Part shown: positions 56,836 through 64,000 of the stretch, in pieces
Position numbering within the stretch: position 1 is the first letter of the stretch
Layout: each line of letters starts with the position of its first letter
Assembly (NCBI GenBank): GCA_043228905.1
Contig: JBHGNT010000016.1
Span: 13,950,001 to 14,014,000, forward strand
Direction: 5' to 3'
From: Azolla caroliniana
Taxonomy: Eukaryota; Polypodiophyta
Length of the DNA stretch: 64,000 bases
Translations under genes and position numbers: made by a program
Notes under the pieces: generated by a model
Seen by the model: the letters and a program-made list of their open reading frames with translations, nothing else
Told to the model about the DNA's origin: nothing
Database searches by the model: none

Positions 56836-57096
56836 TGTTAGGATCTCAGTCCATCCAGATGGGATGACGAAGGCCCGGTGAGAACCGGATGATGAAGGCC
56901 CGGTGAGAACCTCTCACCGGATGAAGGGACATATATGAAAATATGTTTCTGAGAGCCCATTGGGGCCATATCTGTAAATAGTCCTAATGTCATATTAGTA
57001 TAAATATGACCTAGGGCAAACAAAGTGTTGTGTGTATCATTGTGTTGTCATTTTTTTCTGTTGTATAGAGTTATTGGTGTAACTGTTGTACAAAGT

Positions 57097-57134
<38 letters not shown>

Positions 57135-57411
57135 CTTTGTTGTAACCGCCGCCAGGGGAAGAGTGTGAGCATGAGGTCGTTGCCTCTTTGCCCCCTGTTG
57201 TATTCTTTGACATAGTGATAGTTTGGAGTCCGTGGGCTCCTGTGGTTTTTCCCATTTAGGGTTTTCCACGTTAACATACTATGTACACTCTCTTTCAGTG
57301 TTTTGTGTATACGTTCATCTATCTCCACATTCCCATTGTTGTGTTTGTAATTCTCAACGAAGTTATTGAAGACTCAGTTGTGGCCGAGCATTATTCCGCA
57401 TATTCTCGTCA
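56836..57411 (+). mobile_element. Copia F 5' LTR
   Basis: Contains a TATA box (GTATAAATATGACC, about 56998), a GA microsatellite at about 57101-57132 and the GGGTTTTCCACG phrase. CTGGTATCAAAGAG (about 57414) is a slightly altered tRNA-Met primer site after it. Confidence 0.9.
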
Positions 57412-57441
57412 ATCTGGTATCAAAGAGAAACGACATAAAAA

Positions 57442-60400
57442 ATGGAAGATTCGTTGGGAGGCATGTTCAAGCTCACCGGCTCCAACTACTCAGTGTGGAA
57501 GTCGAAGATGAGGAACATGCTCATGGTTAAAGATCTTTGGTTGCCGGTTCAGTTCGGGGACAAGAGACCGGACAAGATCGACGCCGCAGTGTGGGAGGTG
57601 ATGCACATGAAGACAACAACATACATCTGGTGCTTCATCGACATGAGCCTGTACAATAACTTCAATGACGAGAGCAAGGCTCATGAACTCTAGGAGAAGA
57701 TCAGCATCATGTTCCAGAACAAGAATGCCATTAATCGGGTTTCAGTATTTCGGAAGCTAGTGAGGCTTCGGTACCAAGACGGCTCCAGTATGGTGGAGCA
57801 CATGAATACCTTCTAGGGGCTGATACACCAGGCAACATCATTGGAAGTACCTCTCGTCGATGAGGTACTAGCACTGCTCCTGCTCGGTTCCCTCCCAGAT
57901 AGCTGGGAGACGTTAGTTGTCACTTTGGGCAACGCCGGGCTGGAAGGAAAATAGTTATCCCTAGCAAGAGTCAAGTCGAGCTTGCTAGATGAGGAGGGGC
58001 ATCAGAAAGACAAGGATACGAGCTCCAACTCCAAAGCGCTCCTTACTGAATCAGAACACGGAAGACAATGGAACCAAAGTCCCCAGAACCGGGAAAAGTC
58101 GGGGACACGGTCAAAGTCAAGGGGGAGGCCCACTTGCTTCTATTGCGGCAAGTCGGGGCACTTCCAGAAGAACTGTCGGCATTTCCGGAAAGACAAAGAA
58201 ATCGACAATACCGATTTGAAGCGGTCACCGGACCAGAACGACAAAGACTGGAGAGGACCGGACCGGAAGGGAACGATGACAATTGCGGCAAGTGAAGAAG
58301 AGTTGATGCTCATCACCGAGGAGAGTGAGTTGAACCTTGCCGGCAACGAGACAACGTGGGTTGTCGATTCTGGAGCGTCGTTCCACCTGACCCTGGACCG
58401 TAAATGCTTCTCATCCTACATAGTCGGTGATCACGACTGTGTCTAGATGCGGAATGAAGGTACATGCCGAATTGTCGACGCAAGAGACGTGTGCCTGACA
58501 ACACCAACCGGATGCAAGTTGCTGCTGAAGGATGTCTGACACTTTCCAGAGGTTCGACTGAACCTGATATGAGCCGATCGGCTAGATGATGAAGGCTACT
58601 TGGGTAGCATCCGGAACGATGTTATGAAATTCAACAAAGGGAGCCTAATAGTGGCTCGGGCCCGGAAAGTCAACACACTGTACCTGATGAATGCCTGGTT
58701 ATGCCCGGAAGAAGTGAACGTTGCATCCGACACTGCCGGTGAGCTGTGGCACAAGAGACAGTGTCACATGAGCGAGAAGGGGATGAAGAGGCTGTCAATG
58801 ACAACCTCATTCTGGTGAAAGACGTGCATCTTGAGAAGTGCACCGACTGCTTGGCTGGTAAGCAAAACCGGACCTCCTTTCGCTCAAGGCCACCGATGAG
58901 ACGTAATGCACCACTGGAGTTGGTGCATACCGATGTGTGTCAAGTGGACACAAAGTCACATGCCGGATCACAGTACTTCGTGACGTTCATAGACGACCAC
59001 AGCCGGAAGCTGTGGGCCACACCGTTGAAGACGAAGGATCAGGTGTTATCCGTCTTCAAGGAGCTCCACACAAGAGTGGAAAGAGAAACTGGCCGAAAGC
59101 TGAAGGCGGTTCGAGCAGATAACAGAGGCGAATACCGGGAGCAGTTTGAGGAGTATTGCCGCTCGAATTTACCGTGCCGAAGATGCCGGAACTCAATGGG
59201 CTGGCCAAGAGGATGAACCTGACCATAATGGAGAAGTATGCTAGCACATGCCAAGTTACCCAAGATGTTTTGGTTTGAGGCGCTGACGACGACGACCTAT
59301 GTGATAAATAGATCACCCTCAGTACCCTTGGACGGAGACACGCCGTAGAGAGTGTGGATCGGTAAGGAAGTGTCTTACCGGCACCTAAAGGTGTTTAGAT
59401 GTCTCGCTTACGTGCATGTGGCAAAGGACCAGAGAGCAAAGTTGGATCCAAAGTCCCGGCCTTGCATATTCCTCGGATACGCGGATGATGAGTTCGGCTA
59501 CCGAGTGTGGGACCCCATCGACGAGAAGGTGTTCCGGAGTCGAGATATTATCTTCATGGAGGACAAGACCCTTGCCGACTGGGAGTCAGAGAAAAAGATA
59601 ATGAACTCCGAGTCGACTGGTAAGGATCGGTTCGATGAGATACGGACCTATCCAGCTAAGAATCGGTTGACACTCGAAGAACCAGCCGGTTACGGAGAGG
59701 AAACCGAACCGGCAGAAGAAGAAGAGGAAGTAGGAACCGGAACCGGAACCAGCCAAGATCCCGAATCAGATTCGGATGAAGAACAAACAGAGGAGCTGGT
59801 TGCCGAAAACCAAGGACGCAAATATCCTCTTAGAGAGAGAAGGCCCCCCCGGAGATTTCCGGATGCAGAGCACGTGTTGCTAATTGATGAGGGGGAGCCG
59901 GAAAGCTTCGAAGAAGCGAAGGATGACACCCATAGCCACAAGTGGTTGAGTGGCATGCAGGACGAGATGAATTCCCTACATGAGAACCACACGTATGAAT
60001 TGGTGGAGTTGTCGAAAGGAAAGAGGGCACTCCGAAACAAGTGGGTGTACAAGCTGAAATCGGGAGATGCCGGCAACCCCCCAAGGTACAAAGCCAGGAT
60101 CGTGGTGAAGGGGTTCCAACAGAAGAAGGACGTGGACTTCGACGAGATATTTTCCCCTGTAGTAAAGATGACTTCCATCCGGACGGTGCTGAGCATAGCG
60201 ACAAGCATGGACGTCGAGGTAGAGCAGCTAGACGTGAAGACAACATTCCTCCATGACGACCTCGAAGAGGAGATCTACATGCAACAATAGAAGGGATTTG
60301 TGAAGAAAGGGAAGGAGCACCTGGTTTGCCGGTTGAAGAAGAGCCTCTACGGTTTGAAACAGGCTCCCCGGCAATGGTACCAGAAGTTCGACTCCTTCAT

Positions 60401-61438
60401 GACCGATCAAGGGTACCACAAGACGCAGGCTGATCACTACATATTAGTGAAGAAGTTCGAAGGTGGAGATTTCTTGATACTCCTCCTGTACGTGGATGAC
60501 ATGTTGATCATCGGACGAGACCAAGTCAAGATACGGATGCTGAAAAAGGCTCTGAACTAGACCTTCTCAATGAAAGACTTGGCTCCGGCAAGACAAATAT
60601 TGGGGATGCATATCATCCGGGATAGGAGAAGTATGTGACAAAGGTGCTTCAACGGTTCAACATGTCAGATGCGAAACCGGTTGGATCGACACTCCCGACA
60701 AACTGCAAATTATCCAGTAAGCAAAGCCCAAAGATGAAGGCAGAGAAGGTGGATATGATGAAGATACCATATGCCTCTGCCGTTGGGAGTTTAATGTACG
60801 CAATGGTGTGTACCCAACCAGATATCGGATACGCAGTCGGAGTGGTGAGCCGGTTTATGAGCAATCCCGGCAAGGAGCACTGGAATGCGGTAAAATGGAT
60901 ACTCTGATACTTGGAAGACACCTCAAGTATGTGTCTCCGATTCGGCTTCGGTAAACCCCAACTTGACGGTTTTACCAATTCGGATATGTCAACTGATGTG
61001 GACACCAGCCGGTCAACTTCCGGATATGTCATGACATATGCAGGGGGAGCCGTTTCATGACAGTCGAGGCTGTAGAAGACGGTTGCATTGTCAACCACGG
61101 AAGCAGAGTACATGGCAGCTGTGGAAGCCGGCAAGGAAATACTATGGATGAAGGACTTCATCGAAGAGCTAGGGATCCGACAAGAGGAATACCGGCTTTA
61201 TTGCGATAGTCAAAGTGCCATCCACCTTGCAAAAAACGCGACATATCATTCCAGGACAAAGCACATCCAGCACAGGTACCACTGGATCTGGGAGCGAGTA
61301 GAAGATCGGGAGTTCGTGCTGACGAAAATCTACACAGAGGAGAATGGGTCAGATATGTTGACCAAGGTGCTGACACCCGACAAGGTGGACGCATGCCAGA
61401 AGCGAATTGGACTAACCAAACATCCCATGCCGGAGTGA
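57442..61438 (+). pseudogene. Copia F gag-pol, degenerate
   Basis: ATG 57442 (MEDSLGGMFKLTGSNYSVWK) opens gag. Readable pieces in order: zinc knuckle CFYCGKSGHFQKNC (about 58136), protease VVDSGASFHLT (58363), pre-integrase (58600-58880, LWHKRQCHMS), integrase HTDVCQVD (58927) and RADNRGEY (59117, the conserved DNGG is DNRG), then losses around the DDE glutamate (59160-59235), RT (59352-60290, QQKKDVDFDEIFSP; 60300-60560, LLYVDDMLIIGRD), RNase H (60635-60907; 61088-61438, STTEAEYMAAVEAGKEI). About a dozen stops, many of the CAG/CGA to TAG/TGA kind, plus a deletion near 60628. Confidence 0.93.
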
Positions 61439-61448
61439 AGGGGGAGTT

Positions 61449-61700
61449 TGTTAGGATCTCGGTCCCTCCGGATGGGATGACGAAGGCCTTGTGAGAACCG
61501 GATGACGTAGGCCCGGTGAGAACCTCTCACCGGATGAAGGGACATATATGGAAATATGTTTTTGAGAGCCCATTGGGGCCATATCTGTAAATAGTCCTAA
61601 TGTCATATTAGTATAAATATGACCTAGGGCAAACAGAGTGTTGTGTGTATCATTGTGTTGTCATTTTTTTCTGTTGTATAGAGTTATTGGTGTAACTGTT

Positions 61701-61747
<47 letters not shown>

Positions 61748-62024
61748 CTCTGTTGTAACTGCCGCCAGGCGAAGAGTGTGAGCACGAGGTCGTTGCCTTT
61801 GTGCCCCCTGTTGTATTCTTTGACATAGTGATAGTTTGGAGTCCGTGGGCTCCCGTGGTTTTTCCCATTTAGGGTTTTCCACGTTAACATACTGTGTACA
61901 CTCTCTTTCAGTGTTTTGTGTATACGTTCATCTATCTCCACATTCCTGTTACTGTGTTTGTAATTCTCAACGAAGTGATTGAAGACTCAGTTGTGACTGA
62001 GCATTATTCCGCATATTCTTGTTA
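61449..62024 (+). mobile_element. Copia F 3' LTR
   Basis: Starts after the GAAGGGGGAGTT polypurine tract. It is similar to the 5' LTR, with a longer GA run (61703-61745) and scattered differences; the last two bases are TA instead of CA. Confidence 0.9.
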
Positions 62025-62029
62025 GGAGG

Positions 62030-62284
62030 TTACAAGTATTTATACTGTGAGTCGAAGTACATGCATTAGAATATTCGGGAGAATATTCTAGAACCCTCTA
62101 GAACCTTCTAGTTCTAGAACTTTCTAAAAACTCCTAGAACTTGAAATAGATAATCTACTAATAATCTACCAAGATATACGTAACATGACATATATTTGGA
62201 TGTGTTGGTTAGAACACAACGCTTGACTATATATAAGAGGTCAAGAGTTTAAATCTTGACATGACTGTTGTCATGTCTCTGACA
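62030..62284 (+). mobile_element. Element G 3' LTR, last piece
   Basis: TTACAAGTATTTATACTGTG to CATGTCTCTGACA, matching 49517-49765 of the 5' LTR with one small insertion (CTTCTAGTTCTAGAAC near 62102). Confidence 0.78.
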
Positions 62285-62289
62285 CCAAA

Positions 62290-64000
62290 TTTGTTTCCAA
62301 AACTTCACCATATGAGCAGATGAGACATTACCTTCCTCCGAATACTTTTTTCCACTAGGTATCGACTTAGTCTGTTTCAACATTAAGTTTCCCCTAAACG
62401 CCACGAATATGTGAAGAAAGGGAGGACCTTAGTCGAAGAGTCAAACATGGACAGTTTCCAACCATAATCCAATGGATCCCACTGCAGATCGTCAATTGGC
62501 CTAGAGTGTAACACCGAAATATGAGACGAGTAGTTAGCAATTAATGGACTAGGATCAATATATTTTTTATTATCTAATCTAGCATTTATTCGCACTGGCA
62601 ACTGCTTTGCAGCGGACATAATTGGAGACTCATCCACTAGTATCAACCTACCATTGTCCAAAACTTCATAAAAATAAAGCCTGCCATTTTTATGATATAA
62701 CTGAGCTCCTATAAGTATATTGAGTGTCGAGAACATATCGTACCAACTCTGAAAATGATCGAATTGCAACGTTGGCACTGTGACGTGATACACTGTGGAC
62801 AGTTGAGAGAACATGATCTTTGCCCCTCTTAAATTATCTGACATATTCCTTTGATCCTGCACTGAAGACTGCAGAAACTTTATCCAATCCGCACCCGTAC
62901 GAGCTGGGCCACTGTCCATTGGAGCCCAAGATAACCTAGGGTGTAAACCCAAAACACATGCAGCTTCATCAGTAAATAAAGGATTCCATATTAACGGTTG
63001 ACTCATAAATTGATGATAACTTTTCGATGGCAAGAAAACAAGTGCTTGCCGAAGACTTTCCCATGCCCAAAACATTCCATTAATGAAACGTAACTATCCA
63101 ACATTGGACTTAGGTAGCTAAAAAACTGCAGTAAAGAACCATCTAAGACTATCATTCCATTGACCACCTACCAATGGCTTGACCTTATGTAAATGCTGAA
63201 TCCATAGCATTTTCCATAAATCCTATCTTGGCAATAAACTCCTAACAACATGTTTAGTAAGTAAGTCTTTACTTTGCATAAATGGATCAATCAAACCTAA
63301 ACCACCTTTTTGTTTAGATTGTATTAGAACAAACCAAGCTACCTTTGCTACAGAATTGCTTGAACTATTGTTTCCCCAAATAAAATTATGTACTAAATGT
63401 TGAACTTTCAACATTATTGACCTAGAAAACAACCATGTAGATGCAATATACCAAATCAAGGACAGAAGCACCGAATTAGCTACAACTACACGTCCAGTTA
63501 AGGATAGCTTTTCCTTGTTCCAAAATACTAGTTTATTCCTTAATCTTAACAATAAGGGCGCAATCATATCTTTTGTCTTTAATCCCAAACCCACTTGACA
63601 ACCTAGATACCTAACAAACTGACCTTGAGGTATCCACGTGAATCCTAAGGAAGGTACATTAATTGGCGGATCTCCAAAAGCGACCCAAAAACCTGATGAT
63701 TTATCCCACTTTATCAATGCACCCGATGCATCTGAGAAATCATCCATGACCTTTTGCACTTGTAAAAAATTACAATGTGAGGCATGAACATATAAAGTTG
63801 TATCATCAGCGAATTCGCTATCCACGCCAACATTTGCCACTAGTAGTGTTAAACCTTTAATATTTACATATTGAGAATTTAAATGTACGGAAAATGCTTC
63901 AGATACTAGCAAAAACAAGAAAGGAGCAAGTGGACATCCCTACCGTACTGATCTTGAAATAGAAAACCGCCTACCAATATCCCCTGCAAATAAAAGAGAA
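62290..64000 (-). pseudogene. LINE H reverse transcriptase part, runs off the window
   Basis: Reading in from the right edge on the minus strand: GDIGRRFSIS.SVR, a stop, then GCPLAPFLFLLVSEAFSV (RT motif), the catalytic segment in the form DSEFADDTTLYVHA (FADD), the thumb RYLGCQVGLGLKTKD and LVFWNKEKLSLTGRVVVANS, then AKVAWFVLIQSKQKGGLGLID (63918-63223), and the post-RT linker (63075-62383). Near 62290 it is cut by element G and resumes at 49268. Frameshifts lie near 63100-63220 and 62380. Plant L1-type LINE; ORF2 N-terminus and endonuclease lie outside the window. Confidence 0.87.

Larger units (their letters stand above)
56836..62024 (+). mobile_element. Copia F, decayed sister of copia E (TSD GGAGG)
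   Basis: LTRs 56836-57411 and 61449-62024 (both 576 bp), starting TGTTAGGATCTC, flanked by GGAGG at 56831-56835 and 62025-62029. The LTR ends differ (CA in the 5' copy, TA in the 3'). Gag-pol is in the same order as copia E but has many stops, two small losses and one early RT-connection deletion. It is older than E and inserted in the 3' LTR of G. Confidence 0.93.
49286..62284 (+). mobile_element. Non-autonomous LTR element G hosting copia E and F
   Basis: 5' LTR 49286-49765 (TGTCACAGAC to TCTTTGACA), internal region 49766-51207 without any gag or pol, and a 3' LTR beginning at 51208 and ending at 62284 (TCTCTGACA). The 3' LTR is split by copia E after its seventh base and by copia F near its middle. 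Without the two guests, G is about 2.4 kb. No tRNA-Met primer site is seen next to the 5' LTR. G is inserted in LINE H. Confidence 0.78.

Noticed and set aside
57071-57328. Leu/Ser-repeat minus-strand ORFs in copia F LTRs (also 61650-61941)
   Set aside because: Translations of the GA/CT microsatellite within the LTR, not genes.

Overview
The window is nuclear DNA of a land plant, most likely a flowering plant with a repeat-rich genome. Two spliced host genes with plant homologues lie among nested LTR retrotransposons (Ty1/copia, Ty3/gypsy chromovirus) and plant-type LINEs. The species cannot be named from the sequence alone. All splice sites used are GT..AG, and both host gene models keep frame across every junction.

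Layout. 879-10974 (minus) is a complete 16-coding-exon UPF2 gene, the nonsense-mediated-decay scaffold; its 5' leader lies near 10975-11620. 11750-14460 holds two LINE 3' fragments placed head to head. 14490-15715 holds gypsy-chromodomain and copia scraps. 15716-17930 is AT-rich and carries a family of short palindromes (16430-17345). 17941-21660 is one LINE insertion whose 5' part is inverted, with target-site duplications on both sides. About 21890-32330 (minus) is one old copia element (copia A) split by a rearranged gypsy (22966-29170) and by two solo LTRs (29240-30006, 30344-31256). 32330-33500 is a second copia end (B). 33505-39690 is a third copia (C) interrupted by copia D (34238-39208), which itself carries a solo LTR (35914-36839). 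41266-44798 (minus) is a three-exon gene for a tristetraprolin-type tandem CCCH zinc-finger protein; it is easy to miss because its zinc-finger exon is only 240 bp. 47080-47720 is a PPR gene relic and 47800-48600 a degenerate tandem array. 48660-64000 is a LINE (minus) split by a 13-kb non-autonomous LTR element G (49286-62284), whose 3' LTR is split by copia E (51215-56571, nearly intact) and copia F (56836-62024, decayed).

The two host genes both act in mRNA turnover (UPF2 in NMD; TTP-type zinc fingers bind AU-rich mRNA), but they are about 30 kb apart and nothing in the sequence shows that they are functionally linked. The most unusual signals are: solo LTRs with TGTCG..CGACA ends that all sit in ACGT target sites and carry antisense tRNA-like (A-box/B-box) modules; a textbook twin-primed LINE; a gypsy with an internal inversion and a triplicated U3; and a small LTR element (G) filled with a frame-preserving 48-bp minisatellite.
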